Below, one piece after another: positions 5,710-15,081 of a stretch of 40,364 nt of DNA; the first letter of the stretch is position 1; every line of letters begins with the position of its first letter. A model generated the notes under the pieces. That model did no database searches and was not told the origin of the DNA. It was given only the letters and a program-made list of their open reading frames with translations. Origin of the DNA: Clostridiales bacterium. Lineage in GTDB: Bacteria > Bacillota > Clostridia > Saccharofermentanales > Saccharofermentanaceae. The stretch spans positions 1 through 40,364 of the forward strand of contig JAFZPX010000022.1 of NCBI GenBank assembly GCA_017552455.1, written 5' to 3'. The translations under genes and the position numbers were made by a program.

Positions 5710-7497
5710 TCAAAGTGGCTTACAAGAAAGAGCCGCGCCGAGGCCCCAAGGCGTAGAAGACGCCGCATCGTACAGATAGACAGAGAACGCACCCGCACCG
5801 GCACTGCTGTAGCAAGAACCGCCACGCAGCGCATATCTTGTTCCGGAAGCCGGGTACCAATAGTCACAATAATGTACGTTAGAGTTACCATTAGCCACAC
5901 TGTTGTCAAAAAACGCGTCACTATTATACTCCATTTTTGATACATATCCAGCGCTAGAAGGACCTGTTCCGCCAATCAAATAACCTTCACCTGTTTGGTT
6001 ATAATCAAGAGCTCCGGATCCATCAGCTGTTGATCGCGTCATCTTGTATTTCTGAACATAGTCAACCATGACAAGTCCGGCAAACCTTCGCCACTGGTTC
6101 CCCCACTTATTCTCCATACCAAATACTTTGACACCATCTGTGCCATTGTTTGATCCCCAGAACATGCCTTTTTTACTCATAGTACCGGGAGAAATCATAG
6201 AAGAAGCAGCTGATGATTTACCTGTACATCCCTTACCGTACGCAGTCTGCATATCCGTTGACTTAGCCATAAGAATAAGGAGAAAGATACCAATAACGTC
6301 ATCACAAAGCTGCTCTGTGTACCAGATCTTCATATTGGCCGGATTATTAAGTTCCGCCGCTGCAACCTCCTGAGTTACGTTTTTATTCTGGCAAAGATTA
6401 GAATAGTTGCCATGCATTATGGAACGAAGCCTATTCTTCTTATCTATAGTTCCATCATAAATAGGTGTATAGAAATGATCCTTAAGAGTTCCACCATGGT
6501 TAATAAAAGACCATGCACGGTATCCATCGTCAACCTGCTGATTGGATATGTAGATCGATGCCCCTGTATTATCCCCAACATCCGGGACTATCTTGTACCA
6601 GATTTTATTTCCGTTCTGTCCCCATTCAACCATCGCGTTATCATCTACGTTAGGTGCATTTTCGACTTCTGTGATGTTTACCCCGTCCTCAAGCGTATCA
6701 CCGATTGCAATGGCAGCTGCTGCTTGCCAAAGCTTATCATCATAGACAATGTAATCATCAACCGCATAGGCAGCCGATGAAGTTGATGTAAGTTCGATAT
6801 TACCGAGATGATCTACATGTGAGGGAGTCACACCGTCTTCTCTCTTAGTATCGTCACTGGGATCCAAATAGAAATCTACTGTACCATTCGGTTTCAACAT
6901 ACATGTTTTGGGCATAAAAAAAGCATCTTTCCATGACCCATACACAAATTTGTTGTTTGCATAATCCATGTATGCCGGTGAAAAACCTGCTGCATCAGCC
7001 AGATAGGTAACCTTATCTTCAGGATCTGATTCGTCGGGATCGATATGGAAACCATATATAATAGGCACAGGTAACGTACCGTCAACGGATATAATAATCT
7101 CTCCATCTACGACTTCGAGTTTGATATGCTGACCACCTTTGAATTTCAGAGGTGATTTATCAGCGATACTCAGTACTTCAACTCCATTAACAAATACATT
7201 TCGCCATGTGTCAATGTCTCCGGTTGGTACGTACGACCACGCGCTAGCCTTGTTGTAAAAGAAAGTATCTCCAACATGCGCAGGCTTACCACCATAAGTA
7301 CCATCGGTTGCTACGAAGTAGGTATCGCCGATGGTAGGCGCAGGATCAACAGGCAGATCAGGAAGATCATCTTCACCGGTTCCAAGTGTGCCCTGTGGCA
7401 CAAGAGGATCAGGTAAGTTCTCGATTTCTTCGAGCGCCGTGTTAGCCTTCTTCAATACGGTAAGAATAAGAGCCTCTAACTCAAAATATTCGTCCAT
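5710..7497 (-). CDS. DGR target: tail fibre/tip protein with C-terminal C-type-lectin-like variable domain
   Basis: A 595-residue virion protein, probably the receptor-binding tip. The N-terminal 100 residues contain an acidic Pro-rich linker and a DGTYGGKPAHVGDTFFYN repeat-type fold, as in fibre stalks. The C-terminal part (about 330-595) resembles the formylglycine-generating-enzyme / C-type-lectin fold used by DGR variable proteins, ending in ALRGGSC...WGLGAAL. Fifteen residues differ from the template: 561, 563, 564, 566, 567, 572, 574, 576-579, 581, 583, 585 and 586. The conserved scaffold residues between them (RGG, AGAF, V, L, W, GAAL) are unchanged. A GGAGGAG site supports the start. 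The variable residues would form the ligand-binding surface. Confidence 0.93.
   Translation of the reverse strand: MDEYFELEALILTVLKKANTALEEIENLPDPLVPQGTLGTGEDDLPDLPVDPAPTIGDTYFVATDGTYGGKPAHVGDTFFYNKASAWSYVPTGDIDTWRNVFVNGVEVLSIADKSPLKFKGGQHIKLEVVDGEIIISVDGTLPVPIIYGFHIDPDESDPEDKVTYLADAAGFSPAYMDYANNKFVYGSWKDAFFMPKTCMLKPNGTVDFYLDPSDDTKREDGVTPSHVDHLGNIELTSTSSAAYAVDDYIVYDDKLWQAAAAIAIGDTLEDGVNITEVENAPNVDDNAMVEWGQNGNKIWYKIVPDVGDNTGASIYISNQQVDDGYRAWSFINHGGTLKDHFYTPIYDGTIDKKNRLRSIMHGNYSNLCQNKNVTQEVAAAELNNPANMKIWYTEQLCDDVIGIFLLILMAKSTDMQTAYGKGCTGKSSAASSMISPGTMSKKGMFWGSNNGTDGVKVFGMENKWGNQWRRFAGLVMVDYVQKYKMTRSTADGSGALDYNQTGEGYLIGGTGPSSAGYVSKMEYNSDAFFDNSVANGNSNVHYCDYWYPASGTRYALRGGSCYSSAGAGAFSVYLYDAASSTPWGLGAALSCKPL
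5729..5833 (-). repeat. DGR variable repeat (VR)
   Basis: The last 105 aligned bases of the lectin-like protein's variable region. The end next to the stop codon is an unvaried GC-rich block (CGGCGCGGCTCT on the minus strand), after which VR and TR diverge; this matches the position of the initiation-of-mutagenic-homology element in known DGRs. Confidence 0.95.
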
Positions 7498-7510
7498 GTT
7501 TTACTCCTCC

Positions 7511-7702
7511 TCAAATCCAATTCCAACCGGTGCTACCCATCTTGGCCATATCTCCGCTTTTTGTATATGCGGTAGATCCGAAAGCTATCGGCTGATTCCC
7601 AAACTCCATATTGTTGATTATCTCGGACTTCTCATCAGCAAACACTACACCGAGAATCTTGCCTTCTTTGGTGATCTTCTTAATTGACAAAAGTTCTAAC
7701 AT
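7511..7702 (-). CDS. Small phage protein of unknown function
   Basis: A 63-residue protein starting MLELLSIKKITKEGK and ending in a Gly/Ser/Trp-rich tail (MGSTGWNWI). No family is recognised. A GGAAGG site 9-14 bases upstream supports the ATG at 7702. It lies 13 bases before the DGR target gene and just after a 27-residue membrane peptide gene, in the tail-fibre part of the late operon, so it may be a fibre-associated protein or chaperone; this is inference. Confidence 0.65.
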   Translation of the reverse strand: MLELLSIKKITKEGKILGVVFADEKSEIINNMEFGNQPIAFGSTAYTKSGDMAKMGSTGWNWI

Positions 7703-7718
7703 GTTGATATCCTTCCTT

Positions 7719-7802
7719 TCATTTATTAATATCGTCCAATGAATTGACCATCAGAACGATTACTCCTATAAGAATCGCAACTGCTACAAGTATCAGAATC
7801 AT
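7719..7802 (-). CDS. 27-residue single-pass membrane peptide
   Basis: The reading frame MILILVAVAILIGVIVLM... is one strongly hydrophobic helix followed by a short polar end (NSLDDINK). Its ATG overlaps the stop codon of the upstream fibre gene (ATGA), a coupling seen throughout this phage, with AGAGGG before it. Possible roles include a holin-like or antiholin peptide; none can be assigned. Confidence 0.55.
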   Translation of the reverse strand: MILILVAVAILIGVIVLMVNSLDDINK

Positions 7803-9157
7803 GCGACTGCCCTCTTTATTTCATACGTCAGTTTCATCGTCAGATCCGACGCCTTAGTTACAGCTGTCTCGAGATTATTGACGGTTGAAACGTAGGGATA
7901 GAACGCGAGAATTTCCCAACCTTGGCCGTTCGGTGATGCGTCATCTGAGGTTGACGTGCTGATAACCGTGCCGTATGAGCTCGAGTGTAAGTTAGGGCGA
8001 CCCTCACCCCAGTCGTTACCATTCACAGGATTTCCCAAAACTCGATAGAATTTGCCGTCATGGAAATACGTTGCATTCGTTACGCCGTCGCCGTAATAGG
8101 TCGAGAACTTGTAGAAGTCTCCGTTAGGTAACAAGACCGCAGGGCCGTTGTATTTGTAATCAGTAGTTACGTTAGCTAACGGGTTGTTGTTCTCAATTAT
8201 GTCTGCATCATTAGCAAGATTTAACTTGTAAATCTTCGTGTTGTTGTAACTGTAAGCGTAAGCATAGCCGTCAATTACCGGAATGATGTCCTTTAACAAG
8301 CCCTGTCCTAAGTGTTTATATAAGCTGACCCCGTTGTAGGAGTGAGAAGTCTTGACGCAGGTCCAGTCTGCAACTGCGATCTTGTACTCGTCCATCGTGG
8401 AGCCGCCGTTGGTAACTCTGAAGATGTAGAAATAATCTCCAGTATAAGAGACGCTTGTGGTGTCGCTGTCAAAGCTTGCTATCGCTTGCGAAATTTCATG
8501 AGAAGCAATGAGCGAGATCATGTCTCCGAGCTTGCCGGTCAAGTGGTAGCGATACGTATTGATCAAGTATTCGTCAATGATGATCTTCTCTGCTCCGGTA
8601 GTGCCGTCGTATCTTACTATAAACAGCTTTTCGCGGTCATAGTCAAGAATAAAAGGATGATTATAAAAACTCGAGCTTCTAACGTAACGGCTTGAAATAA
8701 ACTCCATACAGGAAGCATCAGGTGTCGAAAAATCTTCGGTGATATCTGTCGCTCCTAATGCCTCACGTGTCAAACAAACAGACTTGATCGTACCGTTACC
8801 TTGAGAAGTAGTCCAATCCCAAACAAAACGATAACCGCCTGTTACATCCCTACTTTCATTGGTATTGAACGATCCCCTTCTTAGATTAGTGCCCGTATAG
8901 GCATTTTTAGATGCCTGGGCGACAACATTCGAGTCGTGAGCAATCATACTAATGGTCGGATCATTGTCCTTATCCGTCAAAAGACAACCGCCATACCACT
9001 GTTTTAGAGGAACTATTTTCTCAGGGGATATCATAAAGTTGAGATTACCCTTATTCATGGCATTCTTAACCCACGGGGTAATTGTATTCTTATGTTCTAC
9101 CCTGTGAACAACCTTACCCTTACGCATTAATTCCAAGCACGTATAACCTTCAAACAT
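7799..9157 (-). CDS. Putative tail fibre / upper baseplate protein
   Basis: A 452-residue protein with many short beta strands and aromatic repeats, including several Tyr/Asn/Gly-rich turns (for example YSYNNTKIYKLNL and GDFYKFSTYYGDGV), suggesting a beta-propeller-like or fibre domain. It begins MFEGYTCLELMRKGKVVHRVEHKNTITPWV, a kind of start common in tail proteins of gut Firmicutes phages. No catalytic motif is seen. It lies between a small baseplate protein and the DGR target in the distal-tail gene block, which supports a structural, host-contact role. Confidence 0.7.
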   Translation of the reverse strand: MFEGYTCLELMRKGKVVHRVEHKNTITPWVKNAMNKGNLNFMISPEKIVPLKQWYGGCLLTDKDNDPTISMIAHDSNVVAQASKNAYTGTNLRRGSFNTNESRDVTGGYRFVWDWTTSQGNGTIKSVCLTREALGATDITEDFSTPDASCMEFISSRYVRSSSFYNHPFILDYDREKLFIVRYDGTTGAEKIIIDEYLINTYRYHLTGKLGDMISLIASHEISQAIASFDSDTTSVSYTGDYFYIFRVTNGGSTMDEYKIAVADWTCVKTSHSYNGVSLYKHLGQGLLKDIIPVIDGYAYAYSYNNTKIYKLNLANDADIIENNNPLANVTTDYKYNGPAVLLPNGDFYKFSTYYGDGVTNATYFHDGKFYRVLGNPVNGNDWGEGRPNLHSSSYGTVISTSTSDDASPNGQGWEILAFYPYVSTVNNLETAVTKASDLTMKLTYEIKRAVA

Positions 9158-9763
9158 TTAATTAACCTCCTCAGCAAAAGTAATTTTCGAATTAGAATCA
9201 CCGACGATTAACTTCTCTGTGAGTGAAAAGGTTGTCAGTGGAGTTAATGTGACATTCAAACCGACATCGACGATTTCCGTTGTGATGGTGAACTCAGTAC
9301 TTAGATCTATAGCTGTACCATCCAAAGCAAAGTCACCACTTAATGTAGCTTCAAGACCTGAAGCAACAGGTTTAGAAAGTGGGATAGTAAAATGGAATGC
9401 TGTTTCGTCATCATAGATTGGGAACACAGCATTTTCTAAACTAACCTCGTTTGTGTCCTGATAACGCAGCGTATTCTCAATAGAAGTAATCTTTGAATAA
9501 ATCGTTGTATTGCCAGAGTTCGAGCTCAGTTTGATATCTTCGCCGGTCTTACGGTTAACTTCGTTGATAGCTCCAATAATGGTCTTATTCGATGTAAGTA
9601 AGTCAGATGCATAATTAAGCACCTTATTTAGAAACAATCCAAGAGCATTGAACGTAAGTTTCCTTGTGAGCCATGTACCGCTATCTTCTCTCTGCTCTGC
9701 TATTACATCACTTGCGGATAACTCTTCAGCGGTTATCAATTCATGTATTTCTATATTCGCCAT
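9158..9763 (-). CDS. Putative baseplate / tail protein
   Basis: A 201-residue protein. Residues 1-80 include a helical segment LLTSNKTIIGAINEVN, a motif common in phage tail-fibre trimer bases; residues 110-201 are a beta-rich, Thr/Leu-rich domain ending in FAEEVN. No precise family is assigned. It abuts the 452-residue fibre gene with no gap and follows the tail-tip gene by ten bases, so it belongs to the distal tail assembly. Confidence 0.65.
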   Translation of the reverse strand: MANIEIHELITAEELSASDVIAEQREDSGTWLTRKLTFNALGLFLNKVLNYASDLLTSNKTIIGAINEVNRKTGEDIKLSSNSGNTTIYSKITSIENTLRYQDTNEVSLENAVFPIYDDETAFHFTIPLSKPVASGLEATLSGDFALDGTAIDLSTEFTITTEIVDVGLNVTLTPLTTFSLTEKLIVGDSNSKITFAEEVN

Positions 9764-9772
9764 ACTTCCTCC

Positions 9773-11524
9773 TTACGTAATGAGATGATCGCCATCTTCG
9801 GTAACGAACCCGTCACCATTCTCTGTCACGAGATAGAACTGCTCTTTCTCTCTTGTGATAGATACTTCCTCTGTCAGACTGTCGACTTCCATATCATTGA
9901 TAACGGGTGTGAATTCATCTGCTAGAGACAATGTGAGAGGACTGCCGGTAGGAAGAGAAATAGTCTCCGTTAACTCATCCATTTCCATCTCTGAAACTAA
10001 AGGCTCAAATGCGTCTGACAACTTAATGGATCCGTTGAATCCGGATCTAACCATTCCCGGTCCTGTAAGAACTCCATTAAACCCTAGTCTCTCAACAGTT
10101 CCGGATGAGTCTGAGCTTGATATAAAGACATCGAATTGATTCAGTTGAATAGATGTACCCAAAATAAAATGAAACAGTGTCACAGTATGTAACCCTGCAG
10201 GCATCTGACATTCATGAATAAAGTCTTCATCTACGCCGTTATGCTGGTACTTAAATTTCACAGTACCTGCAGCGGTCATATTGACTCGTACTGCTGCATG
10301 GAACAACAACTTCTTATTGTCCGTAAGAGCGACTTCTCCCGATGCAAGCAGTTCCCAGGAAGAAGAGAAAGACACTTCACTTACGTTCTGCATTACGAGC
10401 ACGTCATTTTCAAGAGCTGCAATCTTATCAAGTTTGTTCTCAAGTGATTTCTGACTCTTTGACTTAGTCTTTCCTATATTCGGATCTTCGCCGTAAGCTT
10501 CGATCTTTTGACCGCCGCCCCATTTCCATGTCATCTTGTGGACAGGCATTAGTGTAGCAACTCCGGAAGTATATCCTGTTGCCGTAATAAGATCTCCGGG
10601 ATCGAATGACGGATCCGATTTCAGGAGTGATAACGATCCTGGCACATACTTAATACCCTTAATTGCATCAAGGATATTCTCGAGCACGCCTTCTACTGTT
10701 ATATAAAGACCGAGCTGCAGGAACTGATTATCCTCCAAATCAAGTAGCTGGTCATCATCAGTTCCGACAGCTACTATCTCGCCATCTTTATTACAAGATA
10801 TCGCCGAATAAGCGAATTGGTATTCTGATATCTTATCGTTGCCTCTGTGATCAGCAATGATGGTACGGCACGACGTCTTTGAGAATTGTCCGATATACAG
10901 TTTTCCGTCTCGGCCTATATATCCAAATCCAGCAAGACATACGGATATATCACGCAGCATATCTCGATAATTCTGAATACTGGTCTTAGTGGGAAGACCA
11001 AATACCGTGGTACCGTTTGGCAGCGCTTCTATTTCCTCCTGAGTCTGACCAAGAGGAACACCGCTCTTTACGCTGATCAGGTTCAAAATGTCATAAGGTT
11101 GACCAGATACCGTCGCACCGTCATATGTGACATCGAGCTTGTCCATATCATCAAGAAGGATAACCTTCAATTTATGAAGACCTGCCCTTGTGCATTCTGA
11201 TACATAATAAGTGCCGAGAGGGATCTCTTCCCATTCTTCGTCTTCAGGAAGCCACAGCGCAAAGAATAACTCAACTTCTGCTCCGTAGATCACATATCGG
11301 TCAAGTTCACTATAGAAAGTAAACTTCAGCTGTGACTGATCTACACTTCCAAGCGTCCATGTATCCGAATTGGAACAGATCTTATTCATATCCGGAGCTT
11401 CGGCAAAGTCACCTTTGGTAAGCTCTATAACAGTGCCGTTGGTCAGGGTAATGGTACCGTATATATCTGTTACTCTGTCATTCTTGAGTATCTCTATCGG
11501 ATACGCATTACTTACAGGATACAT
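9773..11524 (-). CDS. Tail tip protein (Tal/prophage-tail type)
   Basis: A 583-residue protein placed just after the tape measure and a distal-tail-like protein. The N-terminal 360 residues have the gp27-like tail-tip architecture seen in siphoviruses (YPIEILKND..., LGTYYVSECTRAGLHKLKVILLDDMDKLD). A short coiled coil (about 360-385) follows, then a beta domain. Near the C-terminus, two similar 30-residue stretches occur in tandem (LSDAFEPLVSEMEMDELTE and LADEFTPVINDMEVDSLTE), an internal duplication. The protein would close the tail tube and anchor fibres. No clear endopeptidase residues are visible. Confidence 0.78.
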   Translation of the reverse strand: MYPVSNAYPIEILKNDRVTDIYGTITLTNGTVIELTKGDFAEAPDMNKICSNSDTWTLGSVDQSQLKFTFYSELDRYVIYGAEVELFFALWLPEDEEWEEIPLGTYYVSECTRAGLHKLKVILLDDMDKLDVTYDGATVSGQPYDILNLISVKSGVPLGQTQEEIEALPNGTTVFGLPTKTSIQNYRDMLRDISVCLAGFGYIGRDGKLYIGQFSKTSCRTIIADHRGNDKISEYQFAYSAISCNKDGEIVAVGTDDDQLLDLEDNQFLQLGLYITVEGVLENILDAIKGIKYVPGSLSLLKSDPSFDPGDLITATGYTSGVATLMPVHKMTWKWGGGQKIEAYGEDPNIGKTKSKSQKSLENKLDKIAALENDVLVMQNVSEVSFSSSWELLASGEVALTDNKKLLFHAAVRVNMTAAGTVKFKYQHNGVDEDFIHECQMPAGLHTVTLFHFILGTSIQLNQFDVFISSSDSSGTVERLGFNGVLTGPGMVRSGFNGSIKLSDAFEPLVSEMEMDELTETISLPTGSPLTLSLADEFTPVINDMEVDSLTEEVSITREKEQFYLVTENGDGFVTEDGDHLIT

Positions 11525-11537
11525 ACGATTCCTCCCA

Positions 11538-11921
11538 TTAGAATTCTGTTAAGCTTATTGAAAAGTTCCAAGACGGCACACCATTAGGGTTAGCAACACA
11601 GTCTACAGATCCTTGTGCACCATACATCTGCACTTCTATCCACTCACCTACCCAAAACTTGACTGTGATCTCCGCCGGAGCGAAAAGCGATCTTACTGTG
11701 ATTAATTCCGGATCGGATATCATACTGCACGCAATATCGATTTCCCATACTTCTGCTCGGATGCGTTCTCTGTTGAGAACTCCGGTGCCGGCGGAACGCC
11801 CCGTTTCATCACTGTCGAGGTCGTTCCACCGGGCGGAATAAGAGGTATTCTCCGGAAGCGCTACATAATTGTTCCCTGATTTGACAAAAATTAAATCTGA
11901 TATGGGGGTTGGGTCTGCCAC
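11538..11921 (-). CDS. Distal tail-like protein
   Basis: A 127-residue protein starting from GTG at 11921, with GGAGG in the 3' end of the tape-measure gene. It begins MADPTPISDL, like the tail-tube protein's MADPTPFTGV, and contains beta strands and a W-rich core (VKFWVGEWIEVQMYG). Position between tape measure and tail tip is that of the distal tail (Dit) slot, although it is shorter than typical Dit proteins. Exact family not recognised. Confidence 0.65.
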   Translation of the reverse strand: MADPTPISDLIFVKSGNNYVALPENTSYSARWNDLDSDETGRSAGTGVLNRERIRAEVWEIDIACSMISDPELITVRSLFAPAEITVKFWVGEWIEVQMYGAQGSVDCVANPNGVPSWNFSISLTEF

Positions 11922-11923
11922 GA

Positions 11924-14701
11924 TCAGTTACCTCCGCTTCTCTTTTCTCTTCTGCGTCTGACCTTCTCCTGGTTGTCGTAGATCGCATCACCATCAAGGT
12001 CTATGTGATTATGAATAGTGATGTCTCCTCCGGCGCCGTTATTCGCTCTGGACACTGCATTGGCCATAGCCATTGCCATCTGTGGCATCATAGCCATCAT
12101 GGCGGATGTGACCGCCGCCTGAAGCTTATCTTCCGGAGCTACGAACTCACCCTGATGTCTGTTATCACCAATGACCGCGAGCTGTGGAGTATTTGCCTCT
12201 ACAAAGCCTCCGTTTGCGAGTCTTGGGAGAGTAATGTGTCCGAGTTCATTTACGAGATTCGGTCCGCCTACAGCGTTACTGGCGGAGTTTGCTGCGCCAA
12301 TGATGCCGTTGATGCCGTCGATGACGTTATTAACAAATGTCTCAACCCATGCCAAACCCGCATTCAGGGCATTCTTTATGGCTTCCACAACGCCGTCAAA
12401 GACATCTTCAAAGATACTTTCGAGTCCATTAAGGATAGGAAGAATTCCATCTTCCCAAGCACCAACAAATATCTCTTTAATGCCTTCCCAAGCAAGTTCC
12501 CAGTCTCCTGTAAGAACACCTGTTATGAAGTCAATAATGCCGTTTAGAATGGCTATGATTCCGCTTATCGCAGATCCGATAATGCCGGCTACTTCCATTA
12601 CAACCGCGATGATGGTCTTAATTATCGGCATGATAACCGGAAGGATATTTTTGATGATCCAGGCTACAACGGGCTGAAGATAATTGACCCACAGGGCTTG
12701 TATCAGACTCATCAATCTACCGATGAATCCCATGAGATTCTCGAACAACGATTTGAAATGACCTTCCCAGAGTTCCTGAGCCTTCTCACCGATCATATCC
12801 AAGATAGGTTGTACATTACCTTCCCAGAATTCGATGATCACTCCAAGAAGTTCGGACAAGGCTTCTGACATGCCTGATATGAACGGGCTTATATACTCGT
12901 CATATACAGAACGGACCGTATTGCCCATATCCGTTACGGCCGTCGATATAGTACCGACTACAGATGCGGCAAAAGAAACCAGTCCGGATAGAACAGATGT
13001 CAGGCCGCCTTCGTTCTCAGATACGATCGTATAGAAGCCTGCTAGGATGTCTCGTGCCAGCTGCGCGCCAATCTGCGTAGTGGTCATCTTGATCTGAGCG
13101 GGAATATTGATCAGATCTGACACCAAAGATTCTGCAACAGGAGTACCGAATGCTCCTTCAAATATATTTGCTGCAGATACACTTAGATCTCCCGTGATCT
13201 GTGCTATATCACCCTCTATATCGAACATATCGATGATATAGTTTCTTATCTGGCTATCATGACTCTGAAGGAATCTCTCGACTCCCCCGGTCAACGTCTG
13301 AGCCGTAACGCCGCCGATACGAGCAATGGATCCAGTAACCTTTCCCATGCCTTCAGCAAGATTCGTCATGAATCTCTCGCCGGCACTTCTTACATTAGGA
13401 TCATTAGCTATACCTAAGACAGAATCGCGGATATTACGAATGTTTTCTAACGTAGGACCATAATCAAAACCAGCAAAACCTTCAGCAAATCCCTGTCTGA
13501 AACTTCCGGTTATCTCATTGATAAGCTCTCGCGTCCTCGATAAAGATTCATTGAGGCCGTTCTCCGCCAAAGTAGCCTTATCGATGCTCGCAGGAGATAC
13601 AGAAGGATTCTTACTGCCTCCCCCGCCGCCACCGGAAGACTGCTTGGAAAGGATATTCAGTTTATCAAATCCGGCTAATTGCTTAACGGCCTTCTTAGCG
13701 GCTCCACCTGCAGAGGATATACCATCATTGATATCTTGAGCACTCTGTGCAGCTGCAGCTGTAGTATCGGCTACGCCTCCGAGATCCGGGGATATACCCA
13801 TTATGGTTGCAGTAAAGTCAGCAAAAGCCTGTGCAGCGCCCTGAGCCGCTTCCATGATGGCATTAAGCCATTGGACGATAGGCGTTAGGACATTAATAAG
13901 ACCCTGACCTATGGTCGCCTTGAACGAGTCCCACTGCAGTGACAATACTTTGGTCTGATTAGCCCAGCTGTTTTCTGTATTGATGAAATCGCCTGAAACA
14001 CGATTCATCTTCTCTTCGACAAACATAAGCCTTAATGAGACCTTTTCCTTTTCACTCATCTGTGAAACGGTCTTGCCCATACCACGAGCAAGTGCGAACT
14101 CATTTAAGGCACTTTCAGTCATTACGATTCCGTATTGTTTAAGTGCTTCCGTTTCGCCGGAATAGACAGCGCGAAGAGCGTTATACGTCTCATCGGTAGT
14201 CTTGTTATAGAAAGATGCCATGTCACCGGCAAGAGCCGTAAGTGCTTCTGCCTGTTCATAAGCTTCAGCTTGAGTAAATCCGAACGCCTGCGACATGGCA
14301 CCCAAGGTACCCATGTAATTCTTAGCAGCAGTCTCAGATATACCAAAGTTCTTTATGGCAGAACGAGCAAACTCATTGACCTCGTCTTCCATATCACCGA
14401 AGGTGACCTGGACAACATTCTGGACTTCTGCCAGGTCGGATCCGAGATCGACACATGCCTTACCGAATGAGATCAATGCAGCAACGCTTAATGCTATGCC
14501 AAATGCACCGGCAAGTTTCTTAACAACACTTGTCAGTCCTTTTACGCTCGAAGATACTCCGTTGATCGCTCCGGAAGCACTTTTCGAAGCAGATTTTGCC
14601 TCTGATGCAGCCTGATTGGCGGCTGCTTTAAGGTCTTTTCTAAACTTGTCTGCTTCAAGTTTCAGCAACATGCTGACAGAACCGACTTCACCAGCCGACA
14701 T
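11924..14701 (-). CDS. Tail tape measure protein
   Basis: A 925-residue protein, the longest of the phage, that sets tail length and helps DNA entry. The N-terminal part is helical and Ala/Ser-rich. A hydrophobic stretch lies at about 62-87, and the tape-measure signature (FGDMEDEVNEFARSA..., LSLQWDSFKATIGQGL) follows. A Gly/Ser hinge is near 355. A long hydrophobic region (about 670-725, ILPVIMPIIKTIIAVVMEV) would insert in the host membrane. Start ATG at 14701 was chosen over the upstream GTG (14710) because GGGAG then lies 8 bases before it. It follows the Gp14/Gp15-like chaperone genes, as expected. Confidence 0.95.
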   Translation of the reverse strand: MSAGEVGSVSMLLKLEADKFRKDLKAAANQAASEAKSASKSASGAINGVSSSVKGLTSVVKKLAGAFGIALSVAALISFGKACVDLGSDLAEVQNVVQVTFGDMEDEVNEFARSAIKNFGISETAAKNYMGTLGAMSQAFGFTQAEAYEQAEALTALAGDMASFYNKTTDETYNALRAVYSGETEALKQYGIVMTESALNEFALARGMGKTVSQMSEKEKVSLRLMFVEEKMNRVSGDFINTENSWANQTKVLSLQWDSFKATIGQGLINVLTPIVQWLNAIMEAAQGAAQAFADFTATIMGISPDLGGVADTTAAAAQSAQDINDGISSAGGAAKKAVKQLAGFDKLNILSKQSSGGGGGGSKNPSVSPASIDKATLAENGLNESLSRTRELINEITGSFRQGFAEGFAGFDYGPTLENIRNIRDSVLGIANDPNVRSAGERFMTNLAEGMGKVTGSIARIGGVTAQTLTGGVERFLQSHDSQIRNYIIDMFDIEGDIAQITGDLSVSAANIFEGAFGTPVAESLVSDLINIPAQIKMTTTQIGAQLARDILAGFYTIVSENEGGLTSVLSGLVSFAASVVGTISTAVTDMGNTVRSVYDEYISPFISGMSEALSELLGVIIEFWEGNVQPILDMIGEKAQELWEGHFKSLFENLMGFIGRLMSLIQALWVNYLQPVVAWIIKNILPVIMPIIKTIIAVVMEVAGIIGSAISGIIAILNGIIDFITGVLTGDWELAWEGIKEIFVGAWEDGILPILNGLESIFEDVFDGVVEAIKNALNAGLAWVETFVNNVIDGINGIIGAANSASNAVGGPNLVNELGHITLPRLANGGFVEANTPQLAVIGDNRHQGEFVAPEDKLQAAVTSAMMAMMPQMAMAMANAVSRANNGAGGDITIHNHIDLDGDAIYDNQEKVRRRREKRSGGN

Positions 14702-14724
14702 GATCATCACTCCCTTATACGTAG

Positions 14725-15081
14725 TTATCGGAATGCATCCGCAAGCGCCTGAAGGATCCTGTCCGTATCAGCAAGGCTCATCTTTGTCTTACGCTGATGT
14801 CTCGATCTCCAGTCGCTATATATCTTTTGTTCTGCTTTGGTAAATTGTTTTCTCTTCTTAGGATCCTTCTCCCCTCGTATCCGTACCAGATACCCGAGAG
14901 GAGTCTCTCCATTAAGTCCTGCAAGTAAAGTACTGAACTCATCCCAGAGCATGTCATTTTCAACTCTGAGACGGATTCCGTACTGTTGTGCAAAAGACGC
15001 TTCTATGACGTCATAATCATCAAAAAGATCGTAGAAGACCTCACTGCTTCCCTTCGCCTTCGCGAAAGTCGGCATCTGCAT
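14725..15081 (-). CDS. Tail assembly chaperone, phage Gp15-like
   Basis: About 118 residues, matching the Gp15 family (FYDLFDDYDVIEASFAQQYGIRL, WDEFSTLLAGL). Gp15-like proteins follow the major tail gene and are thought to guide tape-measure assembly. It overlaps the upstream Gp14-like gene by over 40 bases in another frame, and no clear ribosome site is seen before any of its starts (TTG 15087, ATG 15081 or 15075). It could be made by coupling, or as a frameshifted extension of Gp14, as in many phage tail chaperone pairs. Confidence 0.8.
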   Translation of the reverse strand: MQMPTFAKAKGSSEVFYDLFDDYDVIEASFAQQYGIRLRVENDMLWDEFSTLLAGLNGETPLGYLVRIRGEKDPKKRKQFTKAEQKIYSDWRSRHQRKTKMSLADTDRILQALADAFR

